Source: Aureobasidium sp. EXF-3400 (taxonomy: Eukaryota; Ascomycota; Dothideomycetes; Dothideales; Saccotheciaceae). Taken from it: a DNA stretch of 64,000 nt. Numbering within the stretch: position 1 is the first letter of the stretch; every line of letters starts with the position of its first letter. Shown piece after piece: positions 11,762 through 22,874 of this stretch. A model generated the notes under the pieces. It ran no database searches. It was not told the DNA's origin and saw nothing but the letters and a program-made list of their open reading frames with translations. Where the stretch lies: contig SWBL01000085.1 in assembly GCA_024195585.1 (NCBI GenBank), positions 62,001-126,000 on the forward strand, given 5' to 3'. The translations under genes and the position numbers were made by a program.

Positions 11762-12123
11762 GACGCTGGATAGGCAGGAGCTATACAAAAGCTTCCTCTG
11801 GCGGCAATGAGATTATTATAAAAGGACGAGGCACCTTTACACACGGTGCATTGCAGGCTTTCAAGAGGAAGAAGTCGAGAGCTTTACACTTCACACACGG
11901 CAACTCAAGACCAAGGCTCCTCCTTCCTTGATTGCTCTCTCCACGATTGGAAGGCAGACGTCATCTTGGCGTTTGGCGTTTCGATCCCCCGCTCGGCCGT
12001 CCGTGCACTGATATAGGCAGGAATAACTTCGGCGTGTGCAGCTCCGCGTGGTCTCGGGCGTGAGCTTGCTCCAGTCAGACAATAGCATTTCTCGACATTG
12101 CATGCAATGCGCGACGACACATA
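11762..12123. promoter_or_regulatory. Shared divergent promoter region of LMBD1-type gene and CFT1
   Basis: The 362 bp between the two start codons must contain both promoters. A short minus-strand open frame here is arginine- and cysteine-rich and looks spurious. I cannot point to a clear TATA box for CFT1. Confidence 0.5.
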
Positions 12124-15100
12124 ATGCAATGCTATACCGAACTCGTGGCGCCGTCCGCCGTGTCGAATGCTGTCGCCCTGCCATTCACCGCTCCTGGCGC
12201 AACTAACCTGGTTGTAGCAAAGACCTCACTGCTTCAAGTCTTCGCTCTCAAGACCATCACCTCCCATGCCAAACCATCATCTCTCGCCCCCAATGGCGAC
12301 ACGGGTACCCTCGAAGGTCCTGAGAGCATCCATCGCGTCGAACACATGGCCAAGCTGATCCTATTGGGAGAGTATCCCGTCTCTGGGACCATCACTTCTC
12401 TACAGCGAGTCAAGGCATTGAACACCAAGACCGGCGCCGAAGCTCTGTTGGTGTCTACCCAGGACGCAAAGATCAGTCTGATCGAATGGGACCCTGCCAA
12501 TCACCGCATCTCGACCTTGTCTATCCATTACTACGAGCGCGAGACAACAAACACTCTTCCATTTGGGCCATCCCTTGCCGACACCCCCAGCTACCTCAGC
12601 GTCGACCCAAGCAGTAGATGCGCTGCCCTCAAGTTTGGTACCAAACATCTCGCAATCATCCCCTTTCGCCAATCGCAAGACGACCTGGCTGAAGAAGATG
12701 ACCTCGACACGCCCCCACCTACAAAGGCTCCTGCCACCGGCGCCGATGCCCAAGCTGAGACCCCATACTCGGCCTCGTTCGTCCTGCCTTTGACCGCTCT
12801 CGATCCCGCTCTTACACACCCTGTCCATCTCGCCTTTTTGCATGAGTACAGAGAACCCACTTTTGGTATTGTTTCGTCCAACAAGGCTCCTAGCCATGGC
12901 TTGCTTGAAGAGCGCAAGGATATCTTGAACTACACTGTCTTCACCCTAGACTTGGACCAGCGCGCCTCCACAACTTTGCTCTCCGTCACAGGTCTACCTT
13001 TCGACATCTTCCGCGTCGTCCCACTTCCCTTGCCTGTGGGTGGCGCTCTCCTTGTTGGCGCAAACGAGTTGGTACATGTCGATCAATCTGGAAAAACAAA
13101 TGCTGTTGCTGTAAACGAGTTCGCCAAGCTGAGCTCAAACTTCGCTATGGCCGATCAATCCGATCTTGGTTTGCGCCTGGAGGATTGTGTGGTTGAAGCT
13201 TTGGATCATACAAATGGCAACATGCTGATCGTTCTTAACACCGGTCGTCTGGCAGTTTTGTCGTTCCGCATCGATGGTCGCTCAGTATCTGGTCTGTCCG
13301 TTCATTTGGTAGATTCTGCTCATGGCGGCCATCAGTTGAAGACTGCTGCAAACTGTGCTGCCTCTCTAGGACGGGGTAGATTATTCCTGGGAAGCGAGGA
13401 CGGCGACTCCACTCTGATTGGCTGGTCCAAGAAGACTGCGCAAACACGCAAACGTAGTCATGCTCAGATGATTGCCGAAGACGCCGAACTCTCACTGGAA
13501 GAGGAAGACTCCGATGACGATGCAGACGACGACCTGTACGCCGATGAAGCTCCGGTGGTCAAGCAAGCGGCTTCACAAGCTGCCGACTCTAGCGGTCCTG
13601 AAAGTTACTCCTTCAGAGTACATGATAACCTCTTCAGTCTGGGGCCCATCAAGAATGTTTGTCTAGGCAAATATGCTACCGAGCTATCCGAAAGCGCTAT
13701 AGAGCCACAACTCTCTCTCCTTGCGAGCGTCGGTCGGGAGCGTGCGTCGAAGCTCGCATTCATCAATCGTGAACTAACCCCAAGTCCCCTTCGGACCATA
13801 GATGTACCCCATGCTCAGGCCGTCTGGACCGCTTGTGCAAAGCAGGCAGCTCCACGAGGAGTATCAAAGATCACAGATGGCGCACAAGATTCTGAGGCTC
13901 AGCTTGCAACTGATATGCATTACGATCAGTATCTCATTACCTGCCATGCTGATGAAGACGGTGTCGAAAGCTCAAAGGTATACAAATTCGACAATGAGAC
14001 CAGCGATACAAAACAAGGTGATGAAAGTACGACCTACACCGAGGTGACCGGAACCGAATTTGAGGGTGAAGGTGAGACCTTGGACGTTGGGGTCCTGGCC
14101 TCTGGCACAAGGATTGTCCAGGTGAGGAAGCATGAAGTCAGGAGTTATGACGCAGGTAAGTCTCGAATTCATCTCCCCTATCACCCACCATCCTGCCCAC
14201 ATCCATGCATACTTCCACTCTATCCACCATTCAACACGGCTTCAGGGTTATCTCATCTAGAAGCAGCGACTTCACGGAGTATCTCAGATGCGCAGTCGTT
14301 TATGGACGTCAACACTGAGGATGTCTTATATGTCACCATGTGTACTATAGCCTTTCCAATACAAATCTGTCATCTTCCCATTGCTCGCCACTTGCCACTA
14401 TATTCGTCTGTTCTAGAATTGTGTACTGACCAACTTGTTCATAGATCTTGGACTTTCTCAGATTTTCCCAATCATTGATGAGGAAACCGACGCAGAACTT
14501 ACAGTCGTGCACTCGTCATTCTGCGACCCCTACCTCTTACTGCTCAGGGAAGACTCGAGTCTGCAAATCCTGCAAGTCGACAAGAGTGGTGACCTTGACG
14601 AACTGGAGCGTGGTGATGCTGCGTTGGCCTCGAAATGGTTGTCTGGCAATATCTACAAATCAGATAAGACTGGCGATAAGGCCCTAGCTTTTTTGCTCAA
14701 CGCAGACGGTGGTCTCGCAGTAAGTTTCGGCCTATGTCAACAGATAGACACAGTTCGCTAATACCACGACATAGGTCTTCGAGCTTCCCAACCTTGATCG
14801 TCCAGTTTACGAGGCTCCCAGTCTTTCGGTGTTGTCGCCGGTAGTCTCGAACGAGAGCGCGCCTCGCCGCAATGTCGGCAAGGAGACTCTAGCCGAACTC
14901 ATATTTGCAGACCTTGGTGATGAAACAGCCAAGTCGCCATACCTCATTGTAAGATATCTCTTCCTGGGGTTCGTGGACGAGTACTCACAGATACATCTAG
15001 TTACGCTCATCAGCCGACGACCTTATCATCTACGAGCCTTTCCATCATCCTGCAACTCCCTCCACATCTCCTTCGCCATTCACCACAAACCTACGGTTCC

Positions 15101-16928
15101 GCAAAGTACCGGGACTGCATATGCCCAAATTCAATGATGACTCTTCTCTACAGAAGCCTGCTGCTTTGAAGTTGTTGCCCAATGTTGGAGGATATTCTGC
15201 TGTCTTCATGGCAGGTGGTTCGCCAAGCTTTGTGGTGAAGGACGCTTCGAGCCTGCCGCGAGTTGTCAGTCTGCGAGGAGAGGGCGTCCGAAGACTTTCT
15301 GGCCTCAACAGTCGCAAGTGCGAAGCTGGGTTTGCATGGGTCGATACTACTGTACGTCACGAACCTCTCTTGTTCTCTGACTCCACTGACTACAACAATA
15401 GGGCACATTACGTGAAGGACAAATCCCAACCAACACGAGATTTGCTTCCAATGGATGGTCGGTCCGCAGATTCTCGCCCTTCTCCGAGCACATCGAGGTC
15501 CAAAAGATTGCATACCACTCGGAGCGCGACGTCTACGTTATCACAACGCAAGAGGAAGTTGACTTTTATCCACCAGAAGACGATCCGAGGCACCCAGCCG
15601 CAGATGAAGGTATGTTTACTTGGACTTCAATAGAGAAGCAACGCTGACGTGTTCTCTCAGAAATTGCACTCCGGCCAAAAGCACTGCAATTCCGTGTGCA
15701 TCTGTATGACGCAAAAGCTGATCGTCTTATTGACACTTATGACATTCCTCCATACGAGTTGGTCACTTCGATGGAGGTTATGCCTCTTGAAGTCTCAGAA
15801 ATTACTCATCAGCATAGGTTGCTGGTCGCTCTGGGTACCATTTCTCAGCGAGCAGAAAACTACGCTGCCAAGGGTTGCATCTACACACTCGAGATCATCG
15901 ACGTTGTGCCAGAGCCTGGTCAACCAGAGACAGGCAAGAAGTTCCGTGTCTTTGGTAGAGAAGAGACCAAGAGCGGAATTACGGCATTGATGGGCATAGC
16001 TGGTCTTGTTGGCACTGCTCAAGGACAGAAACTCATGATCCGTGGTCTGAGAGAAGACGGGTCGTGTTTGCCTGTTGCCTTCCTCGACGCGCAATGCTAC
16101 ATCGCATCACTGAAGACTCTGGCAAGCAGTAAACTGTGGATTGCTGCAGATGCTTGGAAGGGTCTTTGGTTTGGCGGATTCGGAGTAAGAGATCACGAAG
16201 ACTACACTTGAAAAAACATCACTGACGTATCTACAGGAGGAGCCATATAAGCTCTCACTCTTCGGAAAGTCACGTTCACAGATGGAGGTTGTGTCGGCTG
16301 AGTTCCTACCATTCGAGGGCCAGCTGTATATCCTCATCATTGACGCAGATCTTGACATCCATGTGTTGCAATACGACCCTGAACGTGCGTATCATCCAGC
16401 GTTCTTCCATATGCCATCATACTGACTTTTACAGATCCCAAATCATTGTCTGGTCAACGTCTGCTACACAGAAGCACCTTCCACCTGGGTCATATGCCCA
16501 CTTCGATGACACTGCTCCCTTCCACTCTCTCTCCTTTCACCGAGCAAAACCCGGATGAAGATATGGCAGATGACGACAACGAGCCCTCCAAGACCTCCGT
16601 TCTGAACCATATTCTCATCACAACACAGACCGGCAGTATTGCTCTACTCACACCCCTCGACGAAGCAACCTACCGTCGTCTATCAGCTTTGCAAACAACG
16701 CTATCCAGTATCCTCGAACACTCGGCTGGTCTCAACCCGCGAGCCTACCGCGCAGTTGAAAGTGAAGGACTTGGTGCCAGAGGCATTGTTGATGGAGATC
16801 TGATAACCAGAATCTACGAGTTGGGTGCTGGTAAGAGACTTGAAGTTCTCGGCAGAGCTGGTGCTGAGGTTTGGGGCATAAGGAGCGATTTGGAGATTAT
16901 CGCAGGTGAAGGACTGGGATATCTTTAG
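12124..16928 (+). CDS. Cft1/CPSF160, mRNA cleavage and polyadenylation factor, 8 exons
   Basis: Exons 12124-14155, 14445-14719, 14775-14948, 15001-15351, 15402-15609, 15661-16184, 16237-16384 and 16435-16928 join in frame to 1401 residues, the usual size of Cft1. Cft1 is the large beta-propeller scaffold of the nuclear cleavage and polyadenylation factor; with Pfs2/WDR33 and Yth1 it recognises the poly(A) signal and anchors the polymerase module. The N-terminus [21 protein letters not shown] is characteristic. An acidic linker ([12 protein letters not shown]) lies near residues 458-475, inside the propeller region. The conserved [14 protein letters not shown] join confirms intron 1. The C-terminal CPSF_A part includes [24 protein letters not shown] and the C-terminal helical region ending [11 protein letters not shown]. 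Intron 1 is 289 nt, far longer than the others (about 50-55 nt). Confidence 0.95.
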
Positions 16929-17335
16929 ATTTGCGAATTGCAAACCTCATTTCTTTGCTTGAGCAGTTGCTATCTGGACCGAGTGACTCAGTATAGTCTG
17001 ATAAGGTCGAGTTTGTCGGATGCATGCTCGGCATCGTCATAGTTTCACTGCATCGGCTAAACTGTTGTCAAACACCCGCATCATTCACATTTGAACTTTC
17101 CAGTCTGTTTCTTTTTCGCAGCACAACACCTCCTCGACTATTGTGCTGAAGAACACTATCATCCGACATGCCTTCAGCTCGCCCAGTAATGGCATACTTT
17201 GAGTGTTCGGTAACACGGCTCTTTTCGACGACCAATGGTAAGCATCCATTGTCATCTGAGTCATAGTAACTACATTGCCCCTTCCTTCAATATTTTGACA
17301 CTCTCGCTGGATACCAAACACGAAACATCAGAACT
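16929..17335. other. Intergenic, CFT1 3' region and upstream region of next gene
   Basis: No open frame of note and no RNA gene recognised. It should hold the CFT1 3' UTR and the promoter of the gene at 17336. Confidence 0.4.
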
Positions 17336-18520
17336 ATGGATGAGTTGAAGATTCATGTTCTTATGCAAGCTCGCGATCGAATTTTTGACGCATCAGGCAA
17401 ACATCCCTTCACCATCGATTTTGGACTCTGTCGCCGATCCCCTGACGATACCGATCCCAGGAGTTTGATTATCGACATCTCTGGGTCAGCTCTGGATGTT
17501 CCTTACGCCATTGCCAATAAGCTATTGATCTCACATGGCCTCAACACACTTCAGCGGGACAAGGAGAGGTTGAAGCACATCAATCTGGATACACCTGTTG
17601 AAGAGAGACACCGCTACATCACACTGCCTTCGCCAGTGGGCAGAACAAAACACTACAAAGATTGCTTTACAATGTTCGAGTACCCTGTCGAGGGAGGCAG
17701 TGAGCTTGCTTCTTGGTTTCTGCCAGGACGGGAATATCGTATCAGCCTTGCTAGCAGGGACATTGGAATCAAGTGGTATACCTATACGGACGATCCTTCA
17801 CTGCCCATAGACCAAGATCTATTATCAAGGCCATCAGAAACGGCGAAGATAGTCAACAGTAAACCATCAGCCGGTCATGCTGCCTTCAAGGTCGTGGAGT
17901 CCCTCCCATGGCCCCCCGAGGTCTCTACACACCTACGTCTCGTTCCCGCAACCAATACTGCACCAAGCTCCATTCAGATCAGCATCATAAACATGAGCAC
18001 ACGGCCTCTGAGTATACAGCCACGCCTCCACTCACTACTATACCTCCAACCCCGAGATCTCCTCGGCGATCGCACAACCACACGACCCCGTATGCACCGT
18101 ACCCTAGAACCAGACCTTCCACTCTCATCTTTCGGATTCTTGATCAAGGATGCGGTGACGAAAGAGGAAGTCCCAGACAACTTGCCTCGGCCAGGATGTA
18201 TGGGTCTCTCACCACCGAAGTTGGATCCGCGACCTAGAAGCAAAGATCTTCTTACCTTGGAACCTGGACGAGCAGTGCTCAGACATGTAGATCTGGGAGT
18301 TGTATTGCGCAAGTGTGAAGATGGAGTGTACACTGTAAGCTTGAGGGAACAAGCTAAATGGTGGTGTGTGGGTGGTGTAGAAGATATCTGCGATCCAGAG
18401 GATGGAGATGGTGGAAGAGTTAGAAAAGAGTTGTTCAGCCGGGAGATACCCCCCTCGGTGTTAAATTCGGAAGATAATATCGAGGTGAGAAAAGTCGATG
18501 GAGAAATAATTGGGACTTGA
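17336..18520 (+). CDS. Fungal protein of unknown function, 394 aa
   Basis: A single-exon protein I do not recognise. It starts MDELKIHVLMQARDRIF and has no signal peptide or membrane segment. The N-terminal half contains an aspartate-rich SPDDTDPRSLIIDISGSALDVP stretch, and a segment TMFEYPVEGGSELASWFLPG followed by EYRISLASRDIGIKWYTY that looks like beta-sandwich strands. The second half reads LRLVPATNTAPSSIQISIINMSTRPLSIQP, then LLTLEPGRAVLRHVDLGVVL and GVYTVSLREQAKWWCVGG, which again suggests an immunoglobulin-like beta fold (such proteins often describe a rank-and-file fungal orphan family). It is probably cytosolic. It converges with the GH43 gene. Confidence 0.72.
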   Translation: MDELKIHVLMQARDRIFDASGKHPFTIDFGLCRRSPDDTDPRSLIIDISGSALDVPYAIANKLLISHGLNTLQRDKERLKHINLDTPVEERHRYITLPSPVGRTKHYKDCFTMFEYPVEGGSELASWFLPGREYRISLASRDIGIKWYTYTDDPSLPIDQDLLSRPSETAKIVNSKPSAGHAAFKVVESLPWPPEVSTHLRLVPATNTAPSSIQISIINMSTRPLSIQPRLHSLLYLQPRDLLGDRTTTRPRMHRTLEPDLPLSSFGFLIKDAVTKEEVPDNLPRPGCMGLSPPKLDPRPRSKDLLTLEPGRAVLRHVDLGVVLRKCEDGVYTVSLREQAKWWCVGGVEDICDPEDGDGGRVRKELFSREIPPSVLNSEDNIEVRKVDGEIIGT

Positions 18521-19004
18521 TCAACTTTCTCCCGTTTGCAGAGCTATGTCGCGCAGGTAGTTGTGGAAAGGCACAATGGTTTCGAACACAAGATATCGTC
18601 CATCGAGAAGCAGTCTACTCTTGGCTCTCTCTGGCTTTATCTCTAGTCTTGAAGATATTATGCCTTTCCGAAGCTATATCTTCGCAATGCTAGAGTCTTT
18701 ATCTCCTGCCCACCTCCTGCGATGACTGGATCTATCAGAATGCACAGTGTTTTCTGGATGGTAGACATGTCCACAGAGAGCCAATGACATTACGACTCTC
18801 AGTGGATCCTTCCGTTTTACCAAAAGAACTGTGCATTTACATAGCTCTATGTGTGACGTACATTTTCACGTGGGGAGATCAAATCAAAGTCTCGAAGTTG
18901 AACTTTTGTTCTATTCGTCATAAGATGTACATAAAATAAGATTTTCCAAGGAAAGATTCATGTGGTTATTTATCAAAGCCAGCTTTGTTTTTGCTTCTTG
19001 ATGA
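18521..19004. other. Convergent 3' intergenic region
   Basis: The tails of the plus-strand unknown gene and the minus-strand GH43 gene face each other here. No gene, tRNA or repeat is visible. Confidence 0.4.
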
Positions 19005-19997
19005 CTAGGCTTGCGGTTCGCCTGAGGGACCACACAAAACCTCACCCTCAGCAATCGGCACCCCAAGAATAGGGAACCCATCGGCCTCGAAATCAATTTT
19101 CTTCGCATTCGAATATCTGTCTCCACAACTACCAGCAGGGTTGGGAGAAGAATGATATGCCATCCAAGTCTCTGTGCCATCAGGACTAGTAAAGAAGCTA
19201 TTGTGTCCAGTACTGTACATGCCATTGGCCTGGCTAAAATGAGGACCAGTCTTGACCCAACTACTTTGCTCCAAAGGATCACCGCCAATATATTCAAGCA
19301 AACCGAGTGAATACGAGGGGTCCCAGCAGAAGGAGCCTGAGTAAGAGAGGAAAGTGCGATTTTGGTTGTATAGAGCAAAGGGACCTTCGTTGACTGGCAT
19401 TTGTCCATTGCGTTCCCAGGCTTCTGTGGGAGAGGCAAGGAGATGTTCTTCCCCAATAGTGAGGATATCGGTGTTTTTGCCGATGCACAGGGATTGTAGG
19501 TTTTCGCCTGTGTCATCGCGGAAACAGGAGTAGACGAAGTAGTTTTGGTTATTTATGGTTAGAGGTGTGCCGTCTATTGACCAGGCGGGAGCATTGATAG
19601 TGCCGTAGAAATCAAAGTTGTCCCATGGAGAAATTCCGCCGCGCAGAACTTGGGATTGTTGGATTGAGTCGGTCTCACAGCCACCAGCGCTGAAGAAGAT
19701 GTTCCATTTCCCGTCCACGATGTGCAATTCAGGCGCCCAGATGTTGCATTGGCGAGATGGGAAGTCCGCACTAGGTGCCCATACTGTCTTTGGCAGAGCA
19801 GTCTTGAGTCCTTCGAGGGTGGTTGCACGTCGAACGCTGATGTCGCGATAGTTTGTTGCGGTAAAGTACCAGTATCCCTCGTGCCAAACAATCGAAGGGT
19901 CACCGCCATCCTTTGGCTCCAGTGGATTTGAGTAGTTGGCACCGAGAACGGCGGATGCACTGCTGAGGACAAGTAGGCCTAGTTTTGAGAAGAACAT
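19005..19997 (-). CDS. Secreted GH43 glycoside hydrolase (arabinosidase/xylosidase type)
   Basis: A single-exon protein of 330 residues with a signal peptide at 1-19 (MFFSKLGLLVLSSASAVLG, cleavage about ALG-A). The five-bladed propeller landmarks of family GH43 are present: catalytic base D33 in GGDPSIVWHEGYWYF, NIWAPELH near 86-92, a pKa-modulating aspartate candidate D142 in WSIDGTPL, and the general acid E204 in PVNEGPFAL. A late STGHNSFF segment and a WMAYHSSPN strand complete the fold. GH43 enzymes invert linkages of alpha-L-arabinofuranose or beta-xylose. Here the neighbouring GH93 exo-arabinanase suggests action on arabinan or arabino-oligosaccharides, as in exo-alpha-1,5-L-arabinofuranosidases, but subfamily was not determined. 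Same strand as GH93, which starts 2.06 kb upstream. Confidence 0.9.
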   Translation of the reverse strand: MFFSKLGLLVLSSASAVLGANYSNPLEPKDGGDPSIVWHEGYWYFTATNYRDISVRRATTLEGLKTALPKTVWAPSADFPSRQCNIWAPELHIVDGKWNIFFSAGGCETDSIQQSQVLRGGISPWDNFDFYGTINAPAWSIDGTPLTINNQNYFVYSCFRDDTGENLQSLCIGKNTDILTIGEEHLLASPTEAWERNGQMPVNEGPFALYNQNRTFLSYSGSFCWDPSYSLGLLEYIGGDPLEQSSWVKTGPHFSQANGMYSTGHNSFFTSPDGTETWMAYHSSPNPAGSCGDRYSNAKKIDFEADGFPILGVPIAEGEVLCGPSGEPQA

Positions 19998-20100
19998 AAT
20001 GGAGAATAGTGAAATGGAAGCTTAAGATGTGTAGAGAGCTGGATATACAATCTAGGTGGCCTGCTTGATGAGTTGATCAATGCTACGGGCCTCACTTCTC

Positions 20101-20108
20101 TTTATAAA
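20101..20108 (-). promoter_or_regulatory. TATA box of the GH43 gene
   Basis: TTTATAAA on the minus strand, 104-111 bp upstream of the GH43 ATG at 19997. The remaining gap to GH93 (19998-20704) has no supported gene. Confidence 0.5.
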
Positions 20109-20704
20109 TCTTGCAAAGACCATTCTCTCTGCAACAAGCAGCATCATGCTCGGGTGAAGTTATGCTTGGTAGCCATGCGCAGCAGAGTACCTATCAGGGC
20201 TTGTAGATGCCAAGTCGATGATCTTCTTCGAAGACACGACTGTCCGGTGGGAAGAGACCGAAGAGATGGCTTTTGAGCCTCGGTCTGCTCATCCGATGCC
20301 CCACGGGGTCTTTAAATGGAGGAAATCTGACCGACATGATCTGCATGATAATCCGTACTCATGCGGTATTCGCACATCCGCCAAGGATCACATTAGCCAT
20401 CAAGGCGTGGTTCGGCTGATTGCGGCCCGGAAGAGTGGCTGGGAAGGAGTTGTTGACGACGTTGCTCCTCTCAAGACACCACGCGTGGACAGGCCTGTGG
20501 ATCTAGGTGAAGAAATGGTGTTGTTGTGTTCATAGCATCGAAAGACTGTGATAGAGATATGGATGAGGTTGGATGAATGTGAGGTTGAATATGTTCTTGG
20601 CACATACACACGAGCTTGGCATGTTTCATATCTACCGACCTCATCTGTTGACCTTCATATCAAGCAACAAGAGAGAAACGTCTCCAGATCATTTGAACGC
20701 TGAT

Positions 20705-22057
20705 CTACCACCAAGGGCTACCCCAACCCCAGCCATGTCCGTAGCCACCGCTGTTGTGGTTGCAAGCAGGGAAACCTTGAGCACCGGGGCCATGACCAGC
20801 AGGTCCTGGCACAATGAAGTCGCCAACAGTGAACTCGGTCATGTTCGATCCGTACATGCCACCATTGTAAACCTGGATAGTCTTTCCACCATTTCCTGGC
20901 AGAACTCTCAGGGATCTAGTGTATCCGACACCATGACCTTGGCTACTGACGTTCTTCCATGCGCCTGGGTCGCCGTTCTGTGTGTTGAGGAAGAACTGAT
21001 CGTATGTGGAATCGCTGACAACGATCGTTCCTGAGGGACCACCAGCGGGAGTCCAGATAGTGTAGGGACCAGCACTAGAGATGCCTTCAGGGGTCTTCAG
21101 CTCATTGTCGCCAACAGAGCCAAACTCGAGAGGTGAGTCTGCGATCTTATAGTGGGTAGCGTAAGGTGCGCTCGGGTCTGGCCATAGACCGACTTCGTAG
21201 GAGCACATCCATTTTCCATTGCCGATTTGTGCCATGGTGATCATGCCGGGTCGCTGGGTGTAGTTTGCATAGGCGACATCGTTGACTACATCGCCCCACG
21301 ATCTCAAGTCACCGCTGGACTGATGGGCGAGCTTCTGACCATATGCAGGATCGCGCTGATCGGAGTAGAACACACTGACTTCATTGTTGTAAGCAAGGAT
21401 GAAGGGTTCCCAAACACAAGGCTACAGGTGAGAACAGTTAGCATGTTTCTTGGGTAAGAGATGGCCGGAGTCTTGAACTTACTGCACCGTTGTCTGTGTT
21501 GGGCGGGCCACCGTAGGCTACCGTGGAGACGTACTCCCAAGATACACTGCAACTGTCAGACTAGAACTACGACTCTCTGCATGGGAAACTTACCCCTTGT
21601 CCGTACTGGCGTACAGCTGGATGTTGGTACTTGAGAAGTCTCCAGGAATACGGTTACCAGACAGCAAGATAGTTCCAGGCTGGTACTTTCCAAACGGTTG
21701 ACTCAATTCGTACAGGAAGGGTTGGAGTATAATTCCGCCGGTCACGCTGGCATTGCCATTGAAGTATGCCTTGGAGAGATCCGACCAAGTGGCTCCGTAA
21801 TCGGTGCTCTTGTGGATCAGGAAGTATTGACCGTCGGGAGCATTGTAGGCAGCAGTAGCCAAGATGGTGGGTGTGCCCTGCTCACAGTCCTGGTTGAGCA
21901 TAACAGAGCGAGCGTAGCTTCCTCCCTTGTCCGGCCAGTTGGCTGGCGGGATGAACACAGTCGTGTTTTGGACGAAGGAGGCAGGAACTGCACTGGGCCA
22001 TGCCACAGTAGTGGAGGCCAGCAGTGCTGATGTAAACAGAGACAAGGTAGAGAACAT
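20705..22057 (-). CDS. Secreted GH93 exo-1,5-alpha-L-arabinanase, 3 exons
   Basis: Exons 22057-21594, 21546-21483 and 21421-20705 (introns of 47 and 61 nt) give 414 residues. A signal peptide at 1-19 (MFSTLSLFTSALLASTTVA) is followed by a sialidase-fold enzyme: an Asp-box-like STDYGATWSDL segment, YASTDKGVSWEYVSTV (a second Asp box completed only by splicing), PCVWEPFILAYNNEVSVFYSDQRDP, then RPGMITMAQIGNGKWMCSYE and GPYTIWTPAGGPSGTIVVSD. This order is typical of GH93 fungal exo-arabinanases, which remove arabinobiose from linear alpha-1,5-arabinan. The family assignment comes from recognition, not a search. The last 33 residues (from about 382) form a Gly/His/Trp-rich tail ending GWGWGSPWW that is not part of the propeller. 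GH43 lies downstream on the same strand. Confidence 0.85.
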
Positions 22058-22124
22058 GATGACCAGTTGCCCTTCGGGTAGTGGTTGTGTTGGAAGTCTC
22101 TCATGTTTACAGCAAGAGCTTCTC

Positions 22125-22133
22125 CTTATATTC
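22125..22133 (-). promoter_or_regulatory. TATA-like element of the GH93 gene
   Basis: GAATATAAG on the minus strand, about 70 bp upstream of the ATG at 22057. The rest of the gap to the next gene (22134-22874) shows no supported gene. Confidence 0.45.
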
Positions 22134-22874
22134 TCTCCACCAGCTCAAGATTTGTTGTCGACCCCTCATTTCTTTTCTGAGCCAGCCTCGTGATATACTG
22201 CATGGTCTCATTGATCCGGAGTACTTTGATTTTTGCCTGTATGCTGTCCTGTCAACATACTCCGGATATTCGTTGTGCCTTATACATAAATGGCAGCATT
22301 CGGACCAGTTCGGACGAGTATACAGTCCTCCCCCGCAACCACCCCGCAACCATGCCCGCACTTACTGATCTTCCACGGACCCACGGCACGGTATGCATTG
22401 TGTCTATCGATTTGATGCCTGGAGGTGCATGCTGCGAGTCAAATGATGTTCATAGCAGATCATTCTGTTACTCATTTAGCCTAAACTTTTGTTCTTGACT
22501 TCTTCTTCATAACAATACTCTATACGAGCAAATCATCCAAGAAGATGAGGAGTCTGCTTACATGATAGCCTGCTACATCGTTGTGTAGAGATGCTCAAGC
22601 ATCCCGGGTGGCTTAGAATGACCTCAAGCCCATTGACAAGCATTCCTACTAAGACAACCTTGGCGATCAGCAGGAACCATGCGTACTAGGCTAGTTCTGC
22701 TTACATCACGGCAAGCATTTGGCTGGCAGCGGCACATGTCAATCTTTCACACTTTGGCAGAATTGATAGCTCACTGAGGGAATAATGCTACTGCTCCGGT
22801 GAAGTAATGGCTAAATGTGATTTGCTTGGACCCAAATGATGGCTGGTGCCTGTCGATCGTCGACAATACTTTGT

